A stretch of DNA of 64,000 nt from Terrirubrum flagellatum (GTDB taxonomy: Bacteria; Pseudomonadota; Alphaproteobacteria; Rhizobiales; Beijerinckiaceae), in assembly GCF_022059845.1 (NCBI RefSeq), contig NZ_CP091852.1, positions 310,001-374,000 of the forward strand, read 5' to 3'. The position numbers were made by a program, and so were the translations under genes. The notes beneath the pieces were generated by a model that had not been told where the DNA came from, searched no databases, and worked only from the letters and a program-made list of their open reading frames with translations. Shown here piece after piece: positions 52,722 to 61,173 of the stretch. The number at the start of each line of letters is the position of its first letter. Positions within the stretch are counted from its first letter, which is position 1.

Positions 52722-54257
52722 TTAACCCCGCTGCAGCCAGACATTCTCGACGTAGAAGTTCTTCGCGAGCGGATGCGCCGTCCAGTTCTTCACCACATTG
52801 CGGCTGGCCGTGAGAACGTCCTGGAAGAATGGAATGATCGAGGGCACATCCGTCATCATCAGGCGCTGCGCCTCATCATAGGTCTTGCGGCGCTCGGCGT
52901 CGTCGATCTGCGCCCGGCCTTTGGCGACGAGATCATCGAACTTCTTGTTGTTCCACGCCGTGTCGGCGAAGGCGGCGTCTGACGTGAAGAGCAGCGTGAA
53001 GGCGGCGTCCTCGGTCGACTGCATGCCCCAGTAGCCGATATAGAATTGGCCCTTGCGCCAGACATTGGCGAGATAGGTGTCGTGCGGAATGGTCTGCACG
53101 TCGATGTCGAAGCCGGCGGGCTTCGCCATTTCCTTCACGGCAATGCCGACCTGCGAGCGAATGGCGGGACGGTTCGAGCAGACGAGCGGAATCTTGAGCC
53201 CGTTGGGATAACCGGCTTCCGCCAGCAGTTTCTTCGCGGCGGCCGGATCATATTTCGGCGACGGCGAATCGAGCAGATAGCGATAGCCAGGCGAAATGCA
53301 GTTGTCGGCGGCGGGGCGGCCATAGCCTTCGAGCACGATGTCGACGAGCGTCGACCGGTCGACAGCCATCGCCATGGCGCGACGCACGCGCACATCGTCG
53401 AATGGCTTCTGATCTTGTCGCATGACGATGTTGACGAAACGCCCCGAAGGAACGCGCTGGCCGGTGACGCCAGGCGCAGAAGAGATGCGTTTGAAATCGG
53501 CCTGCTGCACTTCCAGCATGGCGTCCATGGCGCCCGACAGGAAGTTCGCGGATTCCGCCGCGAGATCGGGAAACAGATGCATCTCGACCGCGTCGAGATA
53601 GGGCTTGCCGGCCTGATAATAGTTCGGATTCTTGACGAGCCGCAGCATGCGCGCGCTGTCATAGGTTTCGACCTTGAAGGGGCCGGTGCCGATCGCCTTG
53701 GTGTCGAGCGTGGTCAGGGGCTGCTTCAAGAGTTCCGCCGAAACGATGCGCGCATTCGCGTGGGTCAGCGCCACCGGCAAATCGGCGTAAGGCGAGTTCA
53801 GCGCGAACTTCACTGTCATCGGATCAACCGCGGCGACATCAACAATCATGCTGAGCACAGCGCGCGCCGGCGAATTGCTCTTGACGTCGAGGATCGTCCT
53901 GATGGTCGCGACGACGTCTTCCGACGTGAAGGGCTTGCCGTCGTGGAAGGTCACGTTCGGCCGGAGCTTGAAGGTGAACTCCTTCGCGTCGAGCGTCGCG
54001 CTCCACTCGGTCGCAAGGTCGGGCATGGGGCGCATGTCGATGCCGAGCCGCGTCAGGCCGGAATAGAGCATGTCCATGGCGAGATATTCGGCGGGGCCGG
54101 AAATCTGCAGCACGTTGAGCTGCGCGACGCGGGTGGGGTGGCTGATCTTGAGCACGCCGCCGGGCTTCGGCGTCGCGGTTTGCGCAAAAGCCGGCAAGGT
54201 CGAGGCGGCGGCGAGCCCCGCGATCGCGCCGCGTCGTGAGATGTTCGATATCGTCAT
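52722..54257 (-). CDS. Dpp-type ABC transporter substrate-binding protein (second system)
   Basis: Family 5 binding protein of 511 residues. N-terminus ISRRGAIAGLAAASTLPAFAQ is a Tat signal with cleavage near FAQ-T. Body markers are LATEWSATLDAKEFTFKLRP, VTFHDGKPFTSEDVVATIRT and DQKPFDDVRVRRAMAMAVD. ATG 54257 is preceded by GGGAAGGG; an in-frame start at 54272 lacks this. It is flanked in the operon by two M24-fold genes, so its ligand is probably their substrate. Confidence 0.88.
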   Translation of the reverse strand: MTISNISRRGAIAGLAAASTLPAFAQTATPKPGGVLKISHPTRVAQLNVLQISGPAEYLAMDMLYSGLTRLGIDMRPMPDLATEWSATLDAKEFTFKLRPNVTFHDGKPFTSEDVVATIRTILDVKSNSPARAVLSMIVDVAAVDPMTVKFALNSPYADLPVALTHANARIVSAELLKQPLTTLDTKAIGTGPFKVETYDSARMLRLVKNPNYYQAGKPYLDAVEMHLFPDLAAESANFLSGAMDAMLEVQQADFKRISSAPGVTGQRVPSGRFVNIVMRQDQKPFDDVRVRRAMAMAVDRSTLVDIVLEGYGRPAADNCISPGYRYLLDSPSPKYDPAAAKKLLAEAGYPNGLKIPLVCSNRPAIRSQVGIAVKEMAKPAGFDIDVQTIPHDTYLANVWRKGQFYIGYWGMQSTEDAAFTLLFTSDAAFADTAWNNKKFDDLVAKGRAQIDDAERRKTYDEAQRLMMTDVPSIIPFFQDVLTASRNVVKNWTAHPLAKNFYVENVWLQRG

Positions 54258-54268
54258 GACCCTTCCCC

Positions 54269-55447
54269 TCAAACGATTTCGGTCAATGCATCAGGCAGGC
54301 CAGTCAGCACCTCCGGCGCGCCTTCGGTGACGAGCAGTGTGTGGCCGACGCCCATGGCGTAGCCGGTGTCGCTGTCGCCGATCATCACGTGATAGAAGAG
54401 CGTCATGCCGGGCTGGCAGATCGTGGGATTGCCGGAATAGATCATCGGCGGCACGTCCATGCTGGTCGGCGCGAAGGTGCAGCCGACGGAATAGCCTGTC
54501 GCGCCGAAACGATGCGCCTTGAAACCGGCCCCGTCGAGGCCCGCCGCGTGGGCGTCGAAAATCTCGCCAAGCGTCGTTCCCGGCCGCGCGATCTCGGTCA
54601 TCTTCGCCAGCGTGTCGCGGGCGGTCTGGTACATGTAGCGCTGACGCTCGCTCGCTTTGCCCAGGATGATCGTCCACTCCGTCTTCACGTTATAGCGGCG
54701 ATAGGCGACGGGATATTCGACGACGATTTGATCGACGGGTTCGAGCCGGCGCGGCGCCGAGACGCCACGGCCATAGACGGCGCGACTGCCGGAGTTGAAG
54801 AGCGGCGCGTTGGGCGGCATGTCGCCGCCGCCTTCGAGAACCGTTTTGAGATAGGTCGCGGTCAATGACGAATCCATCACGCCGGGACGCGCCGCAGCGA
54901 TGACATCGATCAGCGACTTGTCGAGCAATTCCGCCGCCTTGCGGGTGTACACGATCTCGGCTGGCGATTTCACCAGCCTGAGCCAGCGGATCATGTGGTC
55001 GTCATTGTCGAGCGTGCAGAAACCGGCGAGCGTCTTCTGCAGGCGCCAGAGGTTCCAGCCCGTGAGTCCGTGCGTGTTGAGTTCGACCGCGATGCGCTTT
55101 CCCTCAAGAGCCAACTCTTTCAGGATGTCCTTGAGTTCGCGCGCAGGGTTCGCGTCTTCAGCGTCCCACCACAGCCTGATGTCCTCGATCGTGCTGGTCT
55201 GGCGCGCCTGGAGAAGATCGGGCCGGCGCGTCAGCAGGACGATGGGTTTCTCGTCCGCGGTGACCACAGCGCACTGGAAGAAGACGAAGCCGCCGGTGTC
55301 GTAGCCGGTGAGCCAATAGTGACTCTCCTGCGCAAAGACGAGCATCGCATCGAAGCCACGCTCGCGCAGCGTGCTGCGCAGTTTCGCCTGCCGCGCCAGA
55401 TGCTCCTCGCGACTGAACGGCAAGGTGGGAACGCCGGAAAACGCCAT
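54269..55447 (-). CDS. M24-fold hydrolase without metal ligands, ectoine-hydrolase-like (copy B)
   Basis: Paralogue of the protein at 48096, 392 residues, with HYWLTGYDTGGFVFFQ near residue 43. Metal positions are lost here too: VVEYPVAYRRYNVKTEWT for the Asp pair (Glu244 kept), GYSVGC for the His loop, LFYHVM and GVGHTL for the Glu pair. Shared oddities with copy A, such as PPMIYSGNP and a His in place of the first Glu, show a common and conserved chemistry. The YRRYN/GYSVG pattern resembles DoeA/EutD. First gene of the minus-strand operon, divergent from a GntR gene. Confidence 0.75.
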   Translation of the reverse strand: MAFSGVPTLPFSREEHLARQAKLRSTLRERGFDAMLVFAQESHYWLTGYDTGGFVFFQCAVVTADEKPIVLLTRRPDLLQARQTSTIEDIRLWWDAEDANPARELKDILKELALEGKRIAVELNTHGLTGWNLWRLQKTLAGFCTLDNDDHMIRWLRLVKSPAEIVYTRKAAELLDKSLIDVIAAARPGVMDSSLTATYLKTVLEGGGDMPPNAPLFNSGSRAVYGRGVSAPRRLEPVDQIVVEYPVAYRRYNVKTEWTIILGKASERQRYMYQTARDTLAKMTEIARPGTTLGEIFDAHAAGLDGAGFKAHRFGATGYSVGCTFAPTSMDVPPMIYSGNPTICQPGMTLFYHVMIGDSDTGYAMGVGHTLLVTEGAPEVLTGLPDALTEIV

Positions 55448-55512
55448 TGCGCCTTGCCTCCTCGCCTGAACGGCTTTGCCGTCAGGACCCCATTGCCCCG
55501 ACGCTATTGCGT

Positions 55513-55520
55513 GGTATACC
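55513..55520. promoter_or_regulatory. Candidate GntR operator between divergent operons
   Basis: GGTATACC is a perfect 8-base palindrome (in GTGGTATACCGTT) in the 204-base gap between M24 copy B and the GntR gene. TGGTATACCA-like sites are common for FadR-subfamily GntR proteins. The flanks are only partly symmetrical. Confidence 0.5.
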
Positions 55521-55651
55521 GTTCGTCAACCACTGGAATGCCTCATCCGTGACCACCACTGCACGATCTTCAGGCGCGAAGCATTGCGGCGGCCCGCTTA
55601 TTGTCCTTACGCAGGCACGATGATTCTTTCTCTCCCAATCCTGACACGCTG

Positions 55652-56311
55652 ATGCTGACGCCGCCCGACAAGCGCCTGGCGCTCCAGGCCTATGAGCAGG
55701 TGCTCGATCTCATCATGTCGAGGCGGATCGCGCCGGGAACGCTGCTGCAGGAGCGCAGGCTTGCCGAGCATCTGCAGATGTCGCGCACGCCGCTGCGCGA
55801 CGCGCTGCTGATGCTGGAGGGCGAAGGACTTCTGATCCGGCAGGGATCCAAAGGCCTGCAGGTGAAGTCGATGAACGTGCAGGACTTCATCGAGAATCTC
55901 GCCGTGCGCAAATTGCTTGAGCCTGAGGCTGCGCGGCTCGCAAGCGGACGCATCGACCGTGAGCATCTCGACTCGCTCGCCGAGCGTCTTGCGGAAATGA
56001 TTGCGCAGGCTTCCTCGAGCAGCGGCGCGCCCGACCGCGGCGACGTGCGCGCCATCGACGACGAATTGCATTCGGCGATCACCGAGGCGGCCGGCAACGC
56101 GCAGATGGCGCAGATCATCCGCACCTTGCGTCGCCAGACGCAGATCTTCGATCTGCGCAGCGTACCCGAGCGTTTTGAGGCAACCTGTCGCGAGCATCTC
56201 GCCATCGTCGAGGCGCTGCGCGACAACCGCGCCGAAGATGCGGCGAACGCCATGCGCACCCATCTCGACGGCGTGCGCCAGAGCATCATCGCGCGCCTGA
56301 CCGGCGCGTGA
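55652..56311 (+). CDS. GntR-family regulator (FCD type)
   Basis: Regulator of 219 residues with a winged helix (RRLAEHLQMSRTPLRDALLML, about 35-55) and an FCD domain with DDELHSAITEAAGNAQM and REHLAIVEALRDNRAEDA, including probable metal-binding Asp/His positions. It is divergent from the M24/transporter operon and overlaps the M20 gene (GTGA), so it is well placed to control both. ATG 55652 is used; TTG 55601 is an in-frame alternative with a less family-like N-terminus. Confidence 0.85.
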   Translation: MLTPPDKRLALQAYEQVLDLIMSRRIAPGTLLQERRLAEHLQMSRTPLRDALLMLEGEGLLIRQGSKGLQVKSMNVQDFIENLAVRKLLEPEAARLASGRIDREHLDSLAERLAEMIAQASSSSGAPDRGDVRAIDDELHSAITEAAGNAQMAQIIRTLRRQTQIFDLRSVPERFEATCREHLAIVEALRDNRAEDAANAMRTHLDGVRQSIIARLTGA

Positions 56312-57615
56312 CCCGCGCTGCGATGACCGAGGCGCCCGACATCGCTCGAACGAAGCCCGAGGCCGCGCCCGACATTGCGCTCGCGTCGCGACTCTTCGAG
56401 GAGTTGCGCGCGCGCACGGCCGCCGACGAGGGGGTCACCCGCGCCTCCTATGGCGAAGGCGAACAGGCGGCGCATGCGATCGTCCGCCGCGAGGCGGAAA
56501 AGCTCGGCCTTGAGATCGCGACCGACGCTGCGGCGAATCTCTACATGACAATGCCGGGCGCAGAGCGGGAGCGCGCCATCTTCATCGGCTCGCATCTCGA
56601 CTCGGTGCCGCGCGGCGGCAATTATGACGGCGCCGCAGGCGTTTTCATGGGCCTGTCAATACTGTCGGGCTATCGTCACGCCGGCGCGCAGCCGCCCCGC
56701 GACATCACAGTGATGGCGATCCGCGCCGAGGAAAGCACCTGGTTCAATTCCTCCTATATCGGCAGCCGCGCCGCATTCGGGCGGCTGCGCGCAGAGGAGC
56801 TTGATGGGCTCAAGCGCGCCGGGGACCAACGCACGCTCGCCGACTGCATCGCCGATTGCGGCGGCGATCCCGCCGCGCTGCGCCGCGCGCGCGCCCATCT
56901 CGACCCCAACCGCATCGCAGCCTTCATCGAGCCGCATATCGAGCAGGCGGAAGGGTTGGTCATCCGCAATAAGCCTTTCGCTGTTGTGACAGGCATTCGC
57001 GGCGCGTTCCGCTATCGCGAAGCGCGCTGCCTCGGCGTCTACGCTCATTCCGGCGCGACGCCGCGCGATGCGCGACGGGACGCGGTCGCCGCCGTGTCGG
57101 CCTTCGTCGTCGAAATGAACGCAGCATGGCGCGCGCGCGAGGCGGTAGGCGAAGATCTCGCGGTCACCTTTGGACAATTCGCCACCGATCCCGACGAGCA
57201 CGCTTTCAGCAAGATCGCTGGCCGCGTCGATTTCTCGCTCGATGTGCGCAGCCAGTCAGCCGCCACTCTTGTAGCCGTGCGAAACGACGCGCTCGCGGTC
57301 ATCGAACGCATCGCGCGTGAACATCAGGTGTCTTTCGATATCGGGCCGCTGACCACCACCGAGCCGGCGCTGATGGATCAGGGCGTCATCGACGCGCTGA
57401 AAAGCGCAGCAGGCGGATCGGCGCCGCTCGTGCCTTGCGGCGCGGGCCATGACGCGGCGGTTTTCGCCGCGATTGGCGTCCCCACGGGCATGCTTTTCAT
57501 CCGCAACGCCAATGGCAGCCACAATCCGCGCGAGCACATGGCGATGGAGGATTTCGCCGCCACAGCGGCGGTGCTCTCCGACGCCTGCCTCTCCGGACGC
57601 CTGGCGCCGCGATGA
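56308..57615 (+). CDS. M20-family amidohydrolase, N-carbamoyl-amino-acid hydrolase / allantoate amidohydrolase type
   Basis: Dinuclear metal hydrolase of 435 residues. Ligands are visible: His and Asp in GSHLDSVPRGGNYDGAAGV (about 95-110), Glu in IRAEESTWF, His in EPHIEQAEG and His in CGAGHDAAVF near the C-terminus. The lid domain begins with GAFRYREARCLGVYAHSG. Relatives remove a carbamoyl group from N-carbamoyl amino acids or hydrolyse allantoate. GTG 56308 overlaps the regulator stop; ATG 56323 is possible. With the M24-like ring openers it could form a two-step route for a cyclic ureide or amide. Confidence 0.83.
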   Translation: MTRAAMTEAPDIARTKPEAAPDIALASRLFEELRARTAADEGVTRASYGEGEQAAHAIVRREAEKLGLEIATDAAANLYMTMPGAERERAIFIGSHLDSVPRGGNYDGAAGVFMGLSILSGYRHAGAQPPRDITVMAIRAEESTWFNSSYIGSRAAFGRLRAEELDGLKRAGDQRTLADCIADCGGDPAALRRARAHLDPNRIAAFIEPHIEQAEGLVIRNKPFAVVTGIRGAFRYREARCLGVYAHSGATPRDARRDAVAAVSAFVVEMNAAWRAREAVGEDLAVTFGQFATDPDEHAFSKIAGRVDFSLDVRSQSAATLVAVRNDALAVIERIAREHQVSFDIGPLTTTEPALMDQGVIDALKSAAGGSAPLVPCGAGHDAAVFAAIGVPTGMLFIRNANGSHNPREHMAMEDFAATAAVLSDACLSGRLAPR

Positions 57616-58562
57616 TCGACTGCGTCATCACGCAGCCGATCCATGAAGAGGGCCTCGCTCTTCTGAACGCTGCGGGATTGACGGTTCACGTCGCCGCCGA
57701 TCCCGGCCTGATGACGCTTGCGCCGCATCTCGCGGACGCCCGCGCGGTGATCACGCGCAACGCCGGCTTCTCCGCCGCCATGTTGACGGCCGCTCCTCGC
57801 CTGGAGGTGATCGGCAGTCATGGCGCCGGCGTCGACGCCATCGATCTTTCCGCCGCTGAGGCGCGCGGAATCATCGTCGTGAATACGCCAGGCGCCAACG
57901 CGCAATCGGTGGCGGAGCTCGCATTCGCGTTGGTCTTCGCCTGCGCGAAGATGATCGTTCCGGCTGATCGCGCCGTGCGCGCCGACGATTTCAGCTTTCG
58001 ATACCGCCAGACAAGTTTCGAGCTTCAGGGCCGGACTCTCGGCCTCGTCGGTTTCGGCGCGATCGGACGGCGCATGGCCGGGATGGCGAAAGCGTTCGGC
58101 ATGAGGGTCGCTGTCTGCTCGCAGCATGCGAGCGCCGAAGATCTCGCAGAATGCGGCGCAGAATCCCTGTCGCTCGACGCGCTTTGCGCGCAGGCGGATA
58201 TCGTCTCGCTGCACGGCCTCCCGCGCGACGCGGCGCGGTTCGATGCGGCGCGGTTCACGCGCATGAAGCCCGGCGCCGTTTTCATCAACACCGCGCGCGG
58301 CGCGCTTGTTGAGGAAGCCGCGCTGGCGCAGGCGCTTGTCGACGGACGGCTCGCTGCAGCGGGAATCGACGTGTTCGCGACTGAACCGCTCGATCGTCAA
58401 AATCCATTGCTCGCCGCCCCGAACCTTGTCATGACGCCCCATGTCGGCGGCTCCACCGAAGAGGCGCTGGCGCGCACCGCGCGCGAAGTCGCAGGCGACA
58501 TCGTGCGCGTGCTGCGCGGAGAGAGCCCAAGGAACCCGGTGACGTCAGGACCAGCGAAGTGA
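57612..58562 (+). CDS. D-isomer-specific 2-hydroxyacid dehydrogenase
   Basis: NAD-dependent dehydrogenase of 316 residues. The Rossmann loop is LGLVGFGAIGRRMAGMA (about 140-155). The catalytic Arg is in INTARGALVEE, and the His in MTPHVGGSTEEA. It is related to PGDH and hydroxypyruvate reductases and would interconvert a 2-hydroxyacid and a 2-oxoacid. It overlaps both neighbours (ATGA before, GTGA after), so it belongs to the same nitrogen-compound operon. No ACT domain, so serine biosynthesis is unlikely. Confidence 0.83.
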   Translation: MIDCVITQPIHEEGLALLNAAGLTVHVAADPGLMTLAPHLADARAVITRNAGFSAAMLTAAPRLEVIGSHGAGVDAIDLSAAEARGIIVVNTPGANAQSVAELAFALVFACAKMIVPADRAVRADDFSFRYRQTSFELQGRTLGLVGFGAIGRRMAGMAKAFGMRVAVCSQHASAEDLAECGAESLSLDALCAQADIVSLHGLPRDAARFDAARFTRMKPGAVFINTARGALVEEAALAQALVDGRLAAAGIDVFATEPLDRQNPLLAAPNLVMTPHVGGSTEEALARTAREVAGDIVRVLRGESPRNPVTSGPAK

Positions 58563-59296
58563 CGGCGACGGTCGGCGCCATGGCGCCACGCGTCCTCGAT
58601 TGCGGCGACGGCGCCATCTCGGTCGAGTTCGGTGATCGAGTCGACGCCGCCGTGAACGCGCGCGTGCTCGCGCTCGACGCCGCGCTGCGCGACATCGATA
58701 TTCCCGGCCTGATCGAGACCGTTCCGACCTATCGCTCCCTGCTCGTCTGCTTCGACCCCGTCGCCACCGATATCAACGCGCTGCGTGCGCTCATCTTCTC
58801 GCTGAGCGCAACAGGCGAACATGGCTCCGCCTCTGCGAGACGATGGCGCGTGCCCGTGATCTATGGCGGCGAATTCGGCGTCGATCTCGCGGAGTTCGCC
58901 GCGCGCCACAGCATGACGCCTGATGAAATCATCGCCGCCCATTCCGGCGCGATCTATCGCGTCTACATGATCGGCTTCATGCCGGGCTTCGCCTATCTCG
59001 GCGGTCTCGATCCCAGGCTCGAAACACCGCGACGATTGCAACCCCGCCTGAAGACGCCGGCGCAATCGGTGTCGATCGGCGGCGCGCAGGCGGCGGTGAG
59101 CTCCGTCGAGGCGCCAAGCGGGTGGCATCTGCTCGGGCGCACGCCGGCGCGCCCGTTCATGCCGGCTCGCGATCCTATCTTCCTGTTCGGCGCCGGCGAT
59201 GAAATTCAGTTCGAGCCCATTGCAGCGACAGAATGGGATCAGCTCGACGCCGCCGCGGCGCGCGGCGAAATGGTCGCCTCCTGCGAGACGACATGA
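58559..59296 (+). CDS. pxpB: PxpB/KipI-like 5-oxoprolinase subunit
   Basis: Protein of 245 residues of the CT_C_D / KipI family. Markers are DGAISVEFGDRVDAAVNARV at the N-terminus, YIGFMPGFAYLGGLDP-like MIGFMPGFAYLGG (about 140), and SVSIGGAQAAVSSVEAPSGW. In PxpABC it works with PxpC and PxpA in ATP-dependent opening of 5-oxoproline. The start is GTG 58559, which overlaps the previous stop. No intact pxpA is in the window. Confidence 0.87.
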   Translation: MTATVGAMAPRVLDCGDGAISVEFGDRVDAAVNARVLALDAALRDIDIPGLIETVPTYRSLLVCFDPVATDINALRALIFSLSATGEHGSASARRWRVPVIYGGEFGVDLAEFAARHSMTPDEIIAAHSGAIYRVYMIGFMPGFAYLGGLDPRLETPRRLQPRLKTPAQSVSIGGAQAAVSSVEAPSGWHLLGRTPARPFMPARDPIFLFGAGDEIQFEPIAATEWDQLDAAAARGEMVASCETT

Positions 59297-60312
59297 GCGA
59301 TCTCATTGTCGAATCCTGCGGCGCGTCGACGACGCTTCAGGACGCAGGGCGCTTTCGATATCGCCGCTATGGCGTCTCGACCGCTGGCGCCATGGATTTG
59401 CATGCGCTGGCGCGCGCCAACGCGCTCGTGGGTAATGCGCACGATACAGCGGCGATTGAGTTCTGCCTGATGGGCGGCGCTTTTCGCATCGATGGCGGAT
59501 CGGCGCTGATCGCCGTATCAGGGCCTGGCTGCATCGCCAGGATCGGCGCGCGCGAGATCGAACCCGGCATGTCCGCGCGCATGGAGCCAGACGATCGACT
59601 TACGGTCGGCCCCGTGCGTGACGGCGTCTACGCCTATCTCGCCATTACAGGCGGCTTCCTGCGCGCGAGAGACATGGAGAGCCTGTCGGTCCATCGCCGT
59701 TCCGGCATCGGCGGCCTGCCGCTTGTGGCGGGCGACCGTCTGCCGATGGCAGACAATCCTGATCAGCCGTTGCGGCGGCTGCCGCCTGAAACGCGTCACA
59801 CGCCGGAGCCGATCCGCATCGTGCTTGGGCCGCAGAACGATCTCTTCACGCCGCGCGCCATCGAAACATTGACAACGCAGGAATTCAAAATCAGCGCGCA
59901 AGTCGATCGCATGGGGTGCCGGCTCGAAGGGCCTGAGATCGAGCACGCCGATGGATTCAACATCGTCTCCGACGGCATTGTCGCCGGCCATATCCAGGTT
60001 CCCGGCGACCGCCAGCCGATCGTGCTCCTGCGCGACAGCCAGACCACCGGCGGCTATCCCAAGATCGCGACCGTGATCAGCGCCGACATCGGCCGCTTCG
60101 CGCAATCGCCGCCCGGCTCCGCCGTGAAATTCCGTCTCGTGACGCGCGACGAAGCCGTCGAGGCGGCCAAAGAGATGCGCGAGAAGATCGACGCGCTCGC
60201 CACCCTCGCGCGACCGGTGGAGGATCAGTCCGCGAAGGACATGCTCTTCGCCGCGAACCTCATCGGCGGCGTCGCCAACGCTTTTGATTTCGAGCCGCGC
60301 TGGCTCGACTGA
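59293..60312 (+). CDS. pxpC: PxpC/KipA-like 5-oxoprolinase subunit
   Basis: Protein of 339 residues of the CT_A_B / biotin-dependent carboxyltransferase-like family. It has TTLQDAGRFRYRRYGVSTAG at the N-terminus, LMGGAFRIDGGSALIAVSGP, IVLGPQNDLFTPRAIETL and SDGIVAGHIQVPGDRQPIVL. ATG 59293 overlaps the pxpB stop (ATGA). It forms the PxpBC complex that phosphorylates/activates the lactam. The last gene of the plus-strand operon; a possible pxpA remnant lies immediately downstream on the opposite strand. Confidence 0.87.
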   Translation: MSDLIVESCGASTTLQDAGRFRYRRYGVSTAGAMDLHALARANALVGNAHDTAAIEFCLMGGAFRIDGGSALIAVSGPGCIARIGAREIEPGMSARMEPDDRLTVGPVRDGVYAYLAITGGFLRARDMESLSVHRRSGIGGLPLVAGDRLPMADNPDQPLRRLPPETRHTPEPIRIVLGPQNDLFTPRAIETLTTQEFKISAQVDRMGCRLEGPEIEHADGFNIVSDGIVAGHIQVPGDRQPIVLLRDSQTTGGYPKIATVISADIGRFAQSPPGSAVKFRLVTRDEAVEAAKEMREKIDALATLARPVEDQSAKDMLFAANLIGGVANAFDFEPRWLD

Positions 60313-60390
60313 TCAGCCGCGCCGGAACGGCGTCACGGTGAGGCCCTGCGCCTCGAGCTTTCCGCGCAGCAGGCGCGCGAGCGAGACGAC
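60313..60390 (-). pseudogene. Possible C-terminal remnant of a PxpA (LamB/YcsF) gene
   Basis: Read on the minus strand, these 78 bases encode SLARLLRGKLEAQGLTVTPF followed by RRG and a stop. PxpA/LamB-YcsF proteins end with an amphipathic helix and a strand of this form (ALARxVRxxLExAGxxVxPF). A TAA stop is directly upstream in this frame and the marR end starts 10 bases away, so only the last 25 codons remain. The match is short and made from memory, so it is tentative. Confidence 0.4.
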
Positions 60391-60400
60391 TTATGTCGCA

Positions 60401-60940
60401 CTACGATTTGCCCAGCATCATCCGTCCAAGCGCCTGCGCGACGAAACCTTGCTCGTCACGCGAGAGAATATTGATGAGCCTGCGCTCGGTATCGGCGTGA
60501 TCGCGCATTGCGGGCTCAACGATGCGACGCCCTTGCGCGGTGAGTTCAACAATCACGCCGCGGCCGTCGACGTCATCCGCCATGCGCCTGACATAGCCGG
60601 CCTTCTCCAGCCGGCGCAGCAGGTTTGAGAGGCCGCCTGACGTCAGGATCAGGGAGTCGAGAAGCGCCGTCGGCGACATGCGATAGGGCGCGCCATGAAC
60701 GCGCAGGGTCGCGAGCACAGCAAACGCTGGATATTTCAGGCGATGCTTCGTGAGCGTGCGGTTGATGGCTTTGAGGAAAACCTCATGCAGATGCAACAGC
60801 CGTCCGACCACCGCCTTGCCCGAGCAATCGACATCCGGAAATTCGCGACGCCATAGCTGCATTCCCGCGCCAACCCGGTCAGCTTCCCAGAGCGCCGCCG
60901 GTTCCTCCATCTTGCCGCGTCGCAGAGCGCTGTTGCGCAT
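60401..60940 (-). CDS. MarR-family transcriptional regulator
   Basis: Regulator of 179 residues with a winged helix: SPTALLDSLILTSGGLSNLL recognition region, RRLEKAGYVRRMADDVDGRG wing and VELTAQGRRIVEP. It has a longer N-terminal extension than usual (about 45 residues). It is divergent from the polyamine-type ABC operon, and a near-perfect palindrome at 61030-61051 overlaps a candidate minus-strand promoter (TTTCAA, 17 bases, TATATA), which indicates autoregulation and control of the transporter. Confidence 0.87.
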   Translation of the reverse strand: MRNSALRRGKMEEPAALWEADRVGAGMQLWRREFPDVDCSGKAVVGRLLHLHEVFLKAINRTLTKHRLKYPAFAVLATLRVHGAPYRMSPTALLDSLILTSGGLSNLLRRLEKAGYVRRMADDVDGRGVIVELTAQGRRIVEPAMRDHADTERRLINILSRDEQGFVAQALGRMMLGKS

Positions 60941-61029
60941 CGCCGTTCTCCCGATCCTCCCCTTCCGACCGCGTTAGCGCCACTTTTGCAAGCTGCCGGC
61001 GCCAGGCCGTCCCGCCTATATATCTCTCG

Positions 61030-61051
61030 ATTATCTTTCTTGAAAGATAAT
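61030..61051. promoter_or_regulatory. Palindromic MarR operator
   Basis: ATTATCTTTC and GAAAGATAAT are perfect inverted 10-base arms separated by TT. The site lies between marR (start 60940) and the divergent transporter gene (start 61174), the usual place for a MarR operator, and it overlaps a candidate marR -35 box on the minus strand. Confidence 0.8.
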
Positions 61052-61096
61052 TTGGCCCGTGTCATGGTGCCTTCCGGAGGAGAGGTCGGCCGGGAG

Positions 61097-61119
61097 GGCG
61101 CGGCCAGGATCTCCGCGCC
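61097..61119 (+). other. GC-rich hairpin in the transporter leader
   Basis: GGCGCGG and CCGCGCC form a perfect 7-bp stem with a 9-base loop in the 5' leader of the binding-protein gene. It could affect message stability or translation; no riboswitch class is recognised. Confidence 0.3.
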
Positions 61120-61173
61120 GTGAAGCCGCGGGAACGGCGGCAGGCGCCGCGCCATCCACGGGGACCTGCAAAC

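Noticed and set aside
53046-54239. Plus-strand frame of 397 codons opposite a binding protein
   Set aside because: Antisense shadow of the family 5 binding protein gene.
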